DNA of 64,000 nucleotides, from assembly GCA_963921305.4 (NCBI GenBank), contig CAWUEX030000002.1, forward strand, positions 2,852,001-2,916,000, read 5' to 3'. A program made the translations under genes and the position numbers. A model generated the notes under the pieces. The model searched no databases. It saw nothing but the letters and a program-made list of their open reading frames with translations, and was not told where the DNA came from. Positions 45,861-55,119 of the stretch are shown in pieces. How positions within the stretch are numbered: the first letter of the stretch is position 1; every line of letters begins with the position of its first letter. The stretch comes from CAWUEX02 sp963921305 (GTDB lineage: Bacteria > Pseudomonadota > Alphaproteobacteria > Rhodospirillales > Rhodospirillaceae).

Positions 45861-46820
45861 ATGAAATACACGTGGGCGATTGTTCTTTGCGCGGTCCTTT
45901 TTTCTGGTCATCCCACCCATGCCCAAGAGGCTTGCCCGCGAGGGGCTCTCGACGCGCGATACTGTGATCGGGACTTCGACCTTGTTGCTGATCTGCCGAC
46001 CGATGAAGACGACTGGCAAGATCCGTCAGCGCTGATTTTCTCGTTCACACCCGTCGAAGACCCTGCCGTGTACGAAGACGTGTGGGCCGGGTTCATTGAT
46101 CATATGCAAGCCGTTATCGGCAAGCGCGTTGTGTTCTTTCCTGTGCAGTCCTACGCCGCACAGTACGAAGCCATGCGCTCAGGCCGTTTACACGTGGCCG
46201 GCATCAACACTGGTGGCACACCGGTTGCCGTCAACTGTGCCGGTTTCGAGCCTGTCGCCATGATGGCCAGTGACGACGGTTCATTTGGCTATGAAATGGA
46301 GATCCTTGTACCGGCAGATTCGGATATCGCCACACCCCCTGACCTGAGGGGACGCAACGTTACTTTTACCTCCCCCACATCGAACTCCGGCTTTAAGGCG
46401 CCCTCGGCGATTCTGGCAGCGGAGTTTGGCTTGCAAGCGGATGTGGATTTTGAGACGTCGTTCTCCGGCAAGCACGACAACTCGATTCTCGGTATCGCGA
46501 ACGGCGACTACGAGGCTGCCGCAGTGGCAAACTCCGTTCTCGGCCGCATGATCGAACGTGACGTTGTCGATCCGGCTTCGTTGCGCTCTATCTATACGTC
46601 GCAAACGTTTCCGACGACGGCATTTGGATACGCCTATAACCTTGACCCGCAGCTCAAGGCGAAAATTGAGCAGGCTTTCTTCACGTATCCTTGGGAGGGG
46701 TCTGCGTTGGCCGAAGAGTTCTCTGAGGAAGACCGCTTCATATCCATCGGCTACAAAGCGGATTGGCAGGTCATTCGCACCATCGATGTGGCCAATGGCG
46801 TAACCTACGATTGCCGCTGA
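45861..46820 (+). CDS. phnD: Phosphonate-type ABC transporter substrate-binding protein
   Basis: The 319-residue product has a signal peptide (KYTWAIVLCAVLFSGHPTHAQ) and the PhnD pattern: LIFSFTPVEDPAVYEDVWAGFIDHM, RLHVAGINTGGTPVAVNCAG, GRNVTFTSPTSNSGFKAPSAIL and FETSFSGKHDNSILGIANGDYEAAAVAN. PhnD proteins bind phosphonates, phosphite or related phosphorus anions. The ATG at 45861 has GAGAG upstream. Four cysteines in the mature chain are unusual for PhnD. It leads a phnD-phnC-phnE-phnE set with no C-P lyase genes in the window. Confidence 0.92.
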   Translation: MKYTWAIVLCAVLFSGHPTHAQEACPRGALDARYCDRDFDLVADLPTDEDDWQDPSALIFSFTPVEDPAVYEDVWAGFIDHMQAVIGKRVVFFPVQSYAAQYEAMRSGRLHVAGINTGGTPVAVNCAGFEPVAMMASDDGSFGYEMEILVPADSDIATPPDLRGRNVTFTSPTSNSGFKAPSAILAAEFGLQADVDFETSFSGKHDNSILGIANGDYEAAAVANSVLGRMIERDVVDPASLRSIYTSQTFPTTAFGYAYNLDPQLKAKIEQAFFTYPWEGSALAEEFSEEDRFISIGYKADWQVIRTIDVANGVTYDCR

Positions 46821-46875
46821 ATTCGCGCTTCGGACGTGTATGGTGGTGGTACCTAAGCCGGAGCAATAAGCCCAC

Positions 46876-47706
46876 ATGCCCGACCTGCGTCTCGAAAATC
46901 TGACCAAGCGTTACCCCACGGGTGACCTCGCCCTAAATGACGTAACGCTCGCTGTTCCCGAAGGTCAGGTCATGGCGCTGATTGGTCCGTCGGGTGCGGG
47001 CAAAAGCACACTCATCCGCTGCGTCAACCGCCTCGTCGAACCGTCGTCGGGTGGTGTGTATTTAGGTGAGGAGAGTCTCGCACGCCTTGGAGCCGCAAAG
47101 CTGCGCCGCGCGCGCAGACGCATCGGCATGATCTTTCAGGAGTACGCGCTTGTCGAACGCCTCACGGTGATGGAGAACGTCCTGTCCGGCCGCCTTGGCT
47201 ACGTCGGCTTTTGGGCGAGTTGGCTGCGCCGTTTTCCCGGCCAGGACATTGCGAATGCGTACTCTCTCTTGGACCGGGTCGGCCTTGCGGGAATGGAGAA
47301 CAAGCGCGCTGACGCGCTTTCCGGAGGCCAACGGCAACGCGTCGGCATTGCCAGGGCCCTCATCCAGGATCCGGAATTGTTGTTGGTCGATGAACCGACG
47401 GCCAGCCTTGATCCCAAGACATCACGGCAAATCATGCGCCTGATCGCCGAACTGTGCCGGGAGCGGAACTTAACCGCCGTCATCAACATTCACGACGTGC
47501 CGTTGGCGAAAATGTTTGCCGACCGTGTTATTGGCTTGCGGGCCGGGCAGGTGGTTTACGATGGCCCGCCGGACGGTTTAACCCCTGACGTCCTCACTGA
47601 AATCTATGGCGAGGAAGATTGGACAGCCACCCGAGAAGGGCCGGAGTCCGGTCAGGGCGAGTCATCCCCGGCGCTTGACCGCGACCGTATGGCAGGGGAG
47701 GGCTAA
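46876..47706 (+). CDS. phnC: Phosphonate-type ABC transporter ATP-binding protein
   Basis: This 276-residue ABC ATPase has Walker A GPSGAGKST (residues 36-44), Q-loop FQEYALVERLTVMENVLSG, the signature LSGGQRQRVGIARAL, and Walker B LLLVDEPTASLD. The segment ENVLSGRLGYVGFWASWLRRFPGQD is characteristic of PhnC. It ends in an acidic 20-residue tail. It is 55 bases after phnD and directly before the permease genes. Confidence 0.95.
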   Translation: MPDLRLENLTKRYPTGDLALNDVTLAVPEGQVMALIGPSGAGKSTLIRCVNRLVEPSSGGVYLGEESLARLGAAKLRRARRRIGMIFQEYALVERLTVMENVLSGRLGYVGFWASWLRRFPGQDIANAYSLLDRVGLAGMENKRADALSGGQRQRVGIARALIQDPELLLVDEPTASLDPKTSRQIMRLIAELCRERNLTAVINIHDVPLAKMFADRVIGLRAGQVVYDGPPDGLTPDVLTEIYGEEDWTATREGPESGQGESSPALDRDRMAGEG

Positions 47707-47772
47707 GTTCTGGCCGCGCCGCCAACCTTCCCGACCCGGTGGCGTCCGCCACCGCTGATTCCCAGCGCGCGG

Positions 47773-48516
47773 TTGCGATGGGCGATCGCTTTTGGTGTTG
47801 CGGTCTATCTGGCCGCAGCCTTTGGCACCATGGACATCGATTGGCTGCGGGTCGCCGATGGCGGGCCGCGTGCGGCCCGGTTTTTTAGCGGGTTCTTTCC
47901 TCCCGACTTTATTTCTCGGTGGGATGCGATCTTTGCCGGTCTGCTGGAAAGTCTATGGATGACAGTGGCGGCAACAGCGCTTGGTGTCTTGATCTCCATC
48001 CCCGTCGCGGTAGGCGGCGCGCGCAATGTTGCTCCGGCGCCGGTTTATTACTTCTGCCGCGCGATCATGGCCGTATCTCGCACCTTTCATGAGGTGCTGA
48101 TCGCCATCTTTTTCGTCAAGCTCTTTGGGTTTGGCCCTTTCGCTGGTTTGATAACGCTTACGTTTGCGACCCTCGGCTTTTACGCCAAGCTTTTGGCTGA
48201 AGACATTGAGGCCATTGACCCGGCTCAGGCGGAAGCGATCCAGGCGACTGGCGCGGGCTGGCTGCAATGGCTCGACTATGCGATTCGCCCCCAAGTGCGG
48301 CCGCGTGCGATTGGGCTTGCGGTCTATCGTCTCGACATCAATTTCCGCGAGTCCGCGGTGATCGGCATTGTCGGCGCCGGAGGGATTGGCGCGACGCTGA
48401 ATACGGCCTTCGACCGATACGAATTCGATACTGCAGCCGCGATCCTGCTTGTAATCATCCTTATCGTTATGGCGGCAGAGTATGTCTCCGGACTCATTCG
48501 TCAGAGGGTGCAGTGA
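47773..48516 (+). CDS. phnE: Phosphonate-type ABC transporter permease (first PhnE)
   Basis: This inner-membrane permease has five or six helices and the PhnE EAA-type loop EAIQATGAGWLQWLDYAIRPQVRP. The start is uncertain. No ATG or GTG is available; a TTG at 47773 gives 247 residues. A CTG at 47710 would add 21 residues and has GGGGAGGG 8 bases upstream, a strong site. Its stop overlaps the next permease start by one base (TGATG). The two permeases likely form a heterodimer. Confidence 0.88.
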   Translation: MRWAIAFGVAVYLAAAFGTMDIDWLRVADGGPRAARFFSGFFPPDFISRWDAIFAGLLESLWMTVAATALGVLISIPVAVGGARNVAPAPVYYFCRAIMAVSRTFHEVLIAIFFVKLFGFGPFAGLITLTFATLGFYAKLLAEDIEAIDPAQAEAIQATGAGWLQWLDYAIRPQVRPRAIGLAVYRLDINFRESAVIGIVGAGGIGATLNTAFDRYEFDTAAAILLVIILIVMAAEYVSGLIRQRVQ

Positions 48517-49328
48517 TGGCGGACACGCACCAAACCATACCCCAATGGAAACTGCGCACACGCAAGCAAGACCTCGTCGTCTGGGCGAGCTGGCTCGCCG
48601 GCGTCATGGCTGTCATTCTTTGCCTATCATTGATTTCCGAGAAAACCATCTGGGTCTTTGTGCTGAGCGCGCCGCAAGAGGCCGCGGATTTGGGCAGCCG
48701 TATGGTCCCACCGGACTGGCCTTATATTCTTCAACTCGGCCGCCCGCTCTGGGACACCTTGAACATTGCGACAATCGGCACGGCCGCGGCGTTGCTTATC
48801 TCAGTTCCCGTCGCGTTCTGCGCAGCCCGCAATACGACACCCAGCCGCGCTGTTGTTCGCCCTATCGCCTTGTTCATTATCGCCGCGTCCCGATCGATTA
48901 ACTCGCTGATCTGGGCGCTGCTGCTTGTGGTGATTGTGGGGCCGGGCGTGTTTGCAGGCGTGCTTGCCATCGCTTTTCGGTCAATTGGATTCTGCGGAAA
49001 ACTGCTCTACGAAGCCATTGAGGAAATAGATGTAGAACCGGTTGAAGCCGTGCAATCAACTGGTGCGTCGGGCGCGCAGGTCCTAACCTACGGCGTGGTT
49101 CCCCAAGTTATGCCGGCTTTCGCCGGAATTTCGGTATTCCGCTGGGACATCAATATACGCGAGTCCACCATTCTCGGGCTGGTCGGTGCAGGAGGCATCG
49201 GGCTGCAGCTTAACGCTTCGATCAACAATCTTGATTGGTCACGCGTTGCCGTGATCCTGCTGGTCATTCTGGCGACAGTGATCGTGTCCGAGTGGCTGTC
49301 CGCGAAAATCCGTGCGGCTTTGACCTGA
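48516..49328 (+). CDS. phnE: Phosphonate-type ABC transporter permease (second PhnE)
   Basis: The 270-residue product has an N-terminal cytosolic stretch, a helix near residues 27-48, and a PhnE permease core: LWDTLNIATIGTAAALLISVPVAFCAARNTTP, FRSIGFCGKLLYEAIEEIDVEPVEAVQSTGASGAQVLTYGVVPQ (EAA loop) and RESTILGLVGAGGIGLQLNAS. The ATG at 48516 overlaps the preceding TGA by one base and has CAGAGGGTG upstream. It ends at the very base before the convergent phaC stop codon. Confidence 0.92.
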   Translation: MADTHQTIPQWKLRTRKQDLVVWASWLAGVMAVILCLSLISEKTIWVFVLSAPQEAADLGSRMVPPDWPYILQLGRPLWDTLNIATIGTAAALLISVPVAFCAARNTTPSRAVVRPIALFIIAASRSINSLIWALLLVVIVGPGVFAGVLAIAFRSIGFCGKLLYEAIEEIDVEPVEAVQSTGASGAQVLTYGVVPQVMPAFAGISVFRWDINIRESTILGLVGAGGIGLQLNASINNLDWSRVAVILLVILATVIVSEWLSAKIRAALT

Positions 49329-51128
49329 CTACTCAGGCCGCATTTTGCAGTACGCGCCCGGCGCGTTCTCAATGACTTTGAGACCACCTTTTCCAGGTTT
49401 GCGCGCTTTGAGTTTCTTGCCCGAGTGCGGCTTCAGCCACGCGTCCCAATCAACCCACCAGGAACCTGAGTGTTCCTTGGCTCCGGACAGCCACTTGTCC
49501 GCGCTCGGCGGGTTCTTTGTATTGGTCCAGTAGCAGTACTTGTTGACTGCTGGTGGATTGACCACGCCGGCAATGTGGCCTGACGCGGACAACACAAAGC
49601 GTACCTTGCCGTCGAAGACTTGTGTCGCCGCATAGGTCGACATCCACGGCGCGATGTGATCCTCCTTGCAGGAGATCATGTAGGTCGGCAGATCCACGGT
49701 GCTGAGGTCGATCGGCACGCCGTCCAGCTCGATGCCGCCTGGTTTGATCAGATTATTTTCAAGATACATGTTGCGCAGGTAGAAACTGTGCATGGCCCTG
49801 GGCATGCGCGTTGAATCTGCGTTCCAGTACAACAGGTCGAACGGGAAGGGGTCTTTCCCCAACAGGTAGTTGTTGACGACAAAAGACCAGATCAGGTCGT
49901 TTGACCGCAACATATTGAAAGTCGCGGCCATGTCAGCGCCCTCGAGAAAGCCGCCGCTTTCGTCCATGCGCTTTTCCAGGTCGCCAACCTGTTCGTCATC
50001 GATGAACACGCGAATGTCACCGACCTCTTCAAAGTCGGTGAGGGCGGTCAGGAAGGTCGCTGTTTTGATGCTCTCGTCACCCTTCGCCTTGAGGTAGGCC
50101 AGGGTCGCCGCCAGCAACGTGCCGCCGATGCAATAGCCGGTGACGTTTACTTTTTTGACTTTGCACGCTTTCTTCACCGCTTCGACCGCGCCGATGGCGC
50201 CTTCGATCATGTAATCGTCGAAAGTCTTTCCGGCGAGACTCTCATCCGGATTCACCCAAGACACGACGAACGTCGTGTACCCTTGGTCGGTGAGCCATTT
50301 GACCATCGAGTTCTTTTCGCGCAGATCGAGGATGTAATACTTGTTGATCCAGGGAGGGATGATCAGCATTGGGGTCGAATACTGTTGTTCCGTCGTCGGC
50401 TCATACTGAATGAGCTGGATCAAATCGTTTTGGAAAACCACTTTCCCCGGCGTGACGGCCACATTGACGCCGACCTCGAACGCTTCCTCGTCGGTCATCG
50501 AGATGCGTAATTTGCCTTTCCCCTTCTCAAGGTCCTCGAGCATGTGCTCGAGACCTTTGACAAGGTTTTCGCCATGGCTGTCCGCCGTGGCCCGCAGGAC
50601 TTCCGGATTGGTTAGGGCGAAATTTGTGGGTGCAATCGCATCGGCGAATTGACGGGTGTAAAAATCAACCTTGCGCGCGGTCTGCGGGTCCAGCCCTTCA
50701 ACATCGTTGACTGTCGAGTTCATCCACCGCGCTGTCAGCAAATAGGACTGCTTGATGAAATCGAAGATTTCGTTCTCCTGCCAAGTCTCGTCCTTGAAGC
50801 GGCGGTCGCCGGCCTCAGGTTCAATCACGGGTTCTGTGTCTTCGCCAAGCATCCGCAGCGTCGTGTTGCGCCACAGGTTCATGTAGTCGTTCCACAGGCT
50901 TATCTGAGCTTCGACGAAGCGGGCCGGGTCTTCCATCATCTTCTGGGTCAGGTCCATGAACGCGGCGCTGATATGGGCGCCTTCGCTCATATCGATCCCT
51001 TCGCCCGAAGCATTGCGTGCTATGAAATTGGAAACGAGCCGTTGGGAGCGCTGAGCGATATTGGCCATGATTTCGGCCATTTCCTCGGCGTTTTCAGTCT
51101 GTTCGTTGTTTTTCGCGTGTTGCGCCAT
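49329..51128 (-). CDS. phaC: Poly(3-hydroxyalkanoate) synthase, class I
   Basis: PhaC polymerises 3-hydroxyacyl-CoA into storage polyester granules. The 599-residue product has the PhaC N-terminal domain (SLWNDYMNLWRNTTLRMLGED), the alpha/beta-hydrolase core LIIPPWINKYYILDL, the catalytic lipase-like box GYCIGGTL with the nucleophilic Cys, and later SASGHIAGVVNPP with the catalytic His. C-terminal GSWWVDWDAWL is typical of class I. No phasin, phaA or phaB genes are nearby. It is divergent from the OmpA-like lipoprotein gene. Confidence 0.95.
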   Translation of the reverse strand: MAQHAKNNEQTENAEEMAEIMANIAQRSQRLVSNFIARNASGEGIDMSEGAHISAAFMDLTQKMMEDPARFVEAQISLWNDYMNLWRNTTLRMLGEDTEPVIEPEAGDRRFKDETWQENEIFDFIKQSYLLTARWMNSTVNDVEGLDPQTARKVDFYTRQFADAIAPTNFALTNPEVLRATADSHGENLVKGLEHMLEDLEKGKGKLRISMTDEEAFEVGVNVAVTPGKVVFQNDLIQLIQYEPTTEQQYSTPMLIIPPWINKYYILDLREKNSMVKWLTDQGYTTFVVSWVNPDESLAGKTFDDYMIEGAIGAVEAVKKACKVKKVNVTGYCIGGTLLAATLAYLKAKGDESIKTATFLTALTDFEEVGDIRVFIDDEQVGDLEKRMDESGGFLEGADMAATFNMLRSNDLIWSFVVNNYLLGKDPFPFDLLYWNADSTRMPRAMHSFYLRNMYLENNLIKPGGIELDGVPIDLSTVDLPTYMISCKEDHIAPWMSTYAATQVFDGKVRFVLSASGHIAGVVNPPAVNKYCYWTNTKNPPSADKWLSGAKEHSGSWWVDWDAWLKPHSGKKLKARKPGKGGLKVIENAPGAYCKMRPE

Positions 51129-51387
51129 GGTGTCTGTTGAGTCCGTTGAAAAACCTTGGAGTTATCTCTACCTGCGCCGGGCCTATTCAGAGGTTTTTTT
51201 CCGGCGTCAGTCGCGGTATGGAATAGGCGCTGGAACCAGGGATGTCCAGGGCTGACGCGGCTCTGAGGCTGAGTAGTTACCCCATAGACAAAGTCGTCTA
51301 GAGAAGGGGTGATCCCGGTCAGGGATATGGGTAGCGAGGGGGCGAAGTATGTCATCGGTGTCTCATCAGGACGAAAGCTGTGACGGC

Positions 51388-52380
51388 ATGACCGTTAGGT
51401 CTCCTAATACCTGGCTGGCGCCGCTTTTGGTCTGCTTGGCCCTGACGGGTTGCTCAACCGTCACCGATGTTTGGGAAGGCACGACAGACGCGGTATCCAG
51501 CCTTTTCGACAGCGATGACGATGATCTTGCTGAGGAAGCAGAGGAGGGCTACCCCGATCTCGCGGATGTTCCGGCAGACGCCCCGTCAACATCTGAGTCC
51601 GAGCGCGCTGACGCGACGGAAGGACTGATCGCAGACCGCAATCAGGCTCAGTACACAGAGCAAGTGCGGCGCCGTGAGCCCCTGGATGTACGGCCTCTCC
51701 AAGAAGATGAGGGAACAGCTCCGGCCAGTGATGAGCCGCCGCCACCAGTAGCTGCACCAGTGCCCCAAGTGACGGAAGTGGACACCGCGCCGCGCAGCCG
51801 TCCGTCTTTGGCCGAGCGTCTGGGCGCGAACCCGCCCCCGCCCCCGCCGGCGTCCGCCGAGGCCGCGCCGCCACCGCCGCCGCTTCCGTCAATCGCTTCA
51901 ATGGGCTCTGCTCCCACCGCGACCTCAGGGACGACTGTGATCGGCGGGGCGGACAGCACGGCGGCGCCCCAACTGGCTGCCGTGCCCAACGCGATGTCGA
52001 CCTATGACCCGTCCGCGTACCGGGTCTCGACCCATATCGCCACCATCACCTTCCCAAGCGGCAGCAGTAGGCTGACAGCCTCTGACCGGCGGGTGCTCGA
52101 CGACGTTTTGAACCTTCATAAACAGTATGGCGGTGCGGTGCGCGTCATTGGCCATGCGTCAAGCCGCACGCAGGACCTCGATCCGCTGCGTCACAAGCTT
52201 GTCAATTTCCGGGTCTCCATGAACCGGGCCAATTCCGTCGCTTCTGCCTTGATGACCAAAGGGTTGTCTGCTGAGCAATTATTCGTGGGCGCGGTCTCGG
52301 ATAACGAACCGCTGTATTACGAGGTTATGCCGTCGGGCGAGAGCGGCAATCAGCGGGCCGAGATTTTTCTCGATTACTGA
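51388..52380 (+). CDS. OmpA-like peptidoglycan-binding lipoprotein
   Basis: The 330-residue product has a lipoprotein signal with lipobox LTGC (TWLAPLLVCLALTGC), an acidic segment (DSDDDDLAEEAEEGYPDL), a long Pro/Ala-rich linker (about residues 105-190, with runs of Pro), and a C-terminal OmpA domain (ITFPSGSSRLTASDRRVLDDVL, RVIGHASSRT, NRANSVASALMTKGL). It would tether the outer membrane to the cell wall. The ATG at 51388 is chosen because it starts the signal peptide. Low-complexity proline DNA may be length-variable. Confidence 0.85.
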   Translation: MTVRSPNTWLAPLLVCLALTGCSTVTDVWEGTTDAVSSLFDSDDDDLAEEAEEGYPDLADVPADAPSTSESERADATEGLIADRNQAQYTEQVRRREPLDVRPLQEDEGTAPASDEPPPPVAAPVPQVTEVDTAPRSRPSLAERLGANPPPPPPASAEAAPPPPPLPSIASMGSAPTATSGTTVIGGADSTAAPQLAAVPNAMSTYDPSAYRVSTHIATITFPSGSSRLTASDRRVLDDVLNLHKQYGGAVRVIGHASSRTQDLDPLRHKLVNFRVSMNRANSVASALMTKGLSAEQLFVGAVSDNEPLYYEVMPSGESGNQRAEIFLDY

Positions 52381-52538
52381 TGGCGCGGGTGCCGGGGTTT
52401 TACCCCGGAATTGCCGCTTCAAAGCCAGATTCTCCCTTATAATCTCTCGCCATGGACGAACCGGCGCGCTAAAACCTGCCCCACGCCAATCCGTGTTGGT
52501 CCGTGCTGAAGAGTTGAATTCCAAACCCGCCGAAGACA

Positions 52539-53759
52539 ATGCCCCAAGAGTTTCACCGCATTAAACGCCTGCCGCCCTACGTGTTTGCCGAAGTCAACGC
52601 GATGAAGGCTGCCGCGCGCGCCGCGGGAGAGGACATCATCGACCTCGGCATGGGCAATCCGGACCTGCCGACGCCGTCGCATATTGTCGACAAGTTGTGT
52701 GAGGTGGCGCGCGATCCGAAGGCTCACCGCTATTCCGCCTCGGCTGGGATCAAGGGTCTGCGCCGGGCGTTATCGAGCTACTACGAGCGCCGTTTCAATG
52801 TCTCCATCGACCCCAACCGCGAATGCATCGTCACGCTGGGGTCGAAAGAAGGGCTGGCGAACCTTGCATCTGCCATGACAAGCCCGGGCGACATCGTTCT
52901 GACGCCCAACCCTAGTTACCCTATTCACCCCTTCGGTTTCATCATCGCGGACGGGTCGGTTCAACATTTGCCCGTGACACCCGATGAGACGTTTCTGCAG
53001 GCCCTTGAGCAGGCCGTCGCGCATGTCGTGCCGAAACCTGTTGCGTTGATCCTCAACTACCCGTCAAACCCCACAGCTTTGGTGGCTGATCTCGACTTCT
53101 ACGCTGAGGTTGTCGCGTTCTGCAAAAAGCATGAAATCTGGATCCTATCGGACTTGGCGTATTCGGAGATTTACTTTGACGGCAATCCTCCGCCCTCCAT
53201 TCTCCAAGTTGATGGGGCCCGCGATATTGCAGTCGAGTTCACGTCCATGAGCAAGACGTACAGCATGCCCGGATGGCGTATCGGCTTTGTGGCTGGTAAT
53301 GAATACCTTGTTGGTGCGTTGACCCGGATTAAGTCGTATCTCGACTATGGTGCATTCACGCCAATTCAAGTTGCAGCTGCCGCGGCCCTCAATGGTCCGC
53401 AGGACTGCGTTGATGAGATTCGCCAGATTTATCAAGACCGGCGCGATGTGCTGATTGAGGGCTTTACCCAGGCCGGGTGGGATGTCCCGTCGCCTCCGGC
53501 AACGATGTTTGCCTGGGCGCCGGTACCCGAGCCGTTTAAGGACCTCGGCTGCATGGAGTTCTCGAAGCTCCTGCTGCAGCATGCCAAGGTCGCAGTTTCT
53601 CCTGGCACGGGCTTCGGCGAGAACGGCGAGGGGTATGTCCGCATCGCCTTGGTTGAGAACAAGCACCGCATTCGCCAAGCCGTCCGCAATGTGAAGCAGT
53701 TTATGGCCGACGCGGGTTCGATTTTGGAAAGCGCGGAGAAGGCGCGGGCTGCGTCATGA
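52539..53759 (+). CDS. Pyridoxal-phosphate aminotransferase, AlaC/LL-DAP aminotransferase-like
   Basis: The 406-residue class I aminotransferase begins MPQEFHRIKRLPPYVFAEVNAMKAAARAAG, with IDLGMGNPDLPTP, then SAGIKGLRRALSSYYERRF, NYPSNPTALVADLDFY, and the PLP lysine in FTSMSKTYSMPGWRIGF. This N-terminus is typical of the alphaproteobacterial AlaC-type enzymes (glutamate-pyruvate or related). Its stop overlaps the start of hom by 4 bases (ATGA), so it is linked with threonine/methionine synthesis, but substrate specificity cannot be read. Confidence 0.9.
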   Translation: MPQEFHRIKRLPPYVFAEVNAMKAAARAAGEDIIDLGMGNPDLPTPSHIVDKLCEVARDPKAHRYSASAGIKGLRRALSSYYERRFNVSIDPNRECIVTLGSKEGLANLASAMTSPGDIVLTPNPSYPIHPFGFIIADGSVQHLPVTPDETFLQALEQAVAHVVPKPVALILNYPSNPTALVADLDFYAEVVAFCKKHEIWILSDLAYSEIYFDGNPPPSILQVDGARDIAVEFTSMSKTYSMPGWRIGFVAGNEYLVGALTRIKSYLDYGAFTPIQVAAAAALNGPQDCVDEIRQIYQDRRDVLIEGFTQAGWDVPSPPATMFAWAPVPEPFKDLGCMEFSKLLLQHAKVAVSPGTGFGENGEGYVRIALVENKHRIRQAVRNVKQFMADAGSILESAEKARAAS

Positions 53760-55057
53760 CCGAACCGTTGAAGGTTGCGATCGCCGGTCTGGGTACCGTT
53801 GGGATTGGCACGGTTAAAATTCTTACCGAACATGCGGGTCAGATCGCGGAGCGTTGCGGCAAATCCATTCGGGTCACGGCTGTGTCTGCCCGCGACAAAT
53901 CGAAAGACCGTGGTGTCGATCTGTCGGACTACCAATGGTTCGACGATCCGGTCGCCATGGCTAGCCAGGCGGATGCGGACGTCGTCGTCGAGTTGATCGG
54001 CGGTGCCGAGGGTGTAGCCCTCGACCTGTCAAAAGCGGCCTTCGCTGCTGGCCGTCATGTTGTTACGGCCAACAAAGCTTTAGTGGCCGAAAACGGAACA
54101 GGGCTCGCTGAAGCCGCTGAAACTGCTGGCGTAATGCTTGCCTATGAGGCCGCTGTTGCAGGCGGCATACCGATTATCAAAGCGCTACGCGAAGGATTGG
54201 CTGCGAACCGTATCTCCAGAGTCGTCGGCATCTTGAACGGGACCTGCAACTATATTCTCTCCACCATGGAAGAAACGGGCCGGGCCTTTGATGACGTTTT
54301 GAAAGAAGCTCAAGAGCTTGGCTACGCCGAGGCTAACCCCAGTTTTGATATTGATGGCGTCGACGCGGCCCACAAACTGGCCATCCTGACCAGTCTGGCC
54401 TTCGGCACTAAGGTTGACTTTGGCGAGGTCTATGTCGAAGGCATTCGTGCGATTACCTCACTCGATTTTCGATATGCCAAGGAACTCGGGCTTAAAATCA
54501 AGTTGCTCGGCCTTGCCGGTCAAACCGGCGACGAAATTTACCAGCGCGTGCATCCCTGTCTTATCGACCAAGATGGTCCACTCGCGGCGGTGGACGGGTC
54601 GTTCAACGCGGTAATCGCTGAAGGTGATTTCGTGGGGCGCTCGGTGTACGAGGGGCGTGGCGCCGGGGAAGGACCGACAGCGTCGGCTGTCGTCGCTGAT
54701 CTGATGGACATTGCCGCCGGCCGTCACAATTATACGTTTGGCGTGCCTGCTGACTGTCTGACCAATCTTAAAGCCGTATCCGTTGACCAGCGCCAGGGCT
54801 CGTTTTACGTCCGCCTCAAAGTCATCGATCAGGCGGGGGTCGTGGCTGATATCGGTGCAGCTTTCCGGGACAATAAAGTGTCCATGGACTCTGTGCTGCA
54901 GCGTGATCATGATGAAGACGGCAACGTGTACGTGGTGATCGTCACCCATGATGTAAATGAGGCCGACTTGCGCAAGGCGCTAGGCGCCCTCAAATCCAAC
55001 GACGCACTTGTCGAGCCACCGCAGGTCATCCGCATTGAGGATGTCTGGGGAGAGTAA
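53756..55057 (+). CDS. hom: Homoserine dehydrogenase
   Basis: Hom reduces aspartate semialdehyde to homoserine for threonine and methionine. The 433-residue product has the NAD(P) loop VAIAGLGTVGIGTVKIL, VVTANKALVAENG, the signature GILNGTCNYILSTMEETGRAFD, and FDIDGVDAAHKLAIL. The C-terminal 85 residues or so are an ACT domain (FYVRLKVIDQAGVVADIGAAF) likely to give threonine feedback control. It is translationally coupled to the aminotransferase upstream and precedes glpX. Confidence 0.96.
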   Translation: MTEPLKVAIAGLGTVGIGTVKILTEHAGQIAERCGKSIRVTAVSARDKSKDRGVDLSDYQWFDDPVAMASQADADVVVELIGGAEGVALDLSKAAFAAGRHVVTANKALVAENGTGLAEAAETAGVMLAYEAAVAGGIPIIKALREGLAANRISRVVGILNGTCNYILSTMEETGRAFDDVLKEAQELGYAEANPSFDIDGVDAAHKLAILTSLAFGTKVDFGEVYVEGIRAITSLDFRYAKELGLKIKLLGLAGQTGDEIYQRVHPCLIDQDGPLAAVDGSFNAVIAEGDFVGRSVYEGRGAGEGPTASAVVADLMDIAAGRHNYTFGVPADCLTNLKAVSVDQRQGSFYVRLKVIDQAGVVADIGAAFRDNKVSMDSVLQRDHDEDGNVYVVIVTHDVNEADLRKALGALKSNDALVEPPQVIRIEDVWGE

Positions 55058-55119
55058 ATTGAAAGCCGTCAGCGATATGCAGAGCTGGCAAGGGTACGAA
55101 GGAAGGGACTGGGACCGGT

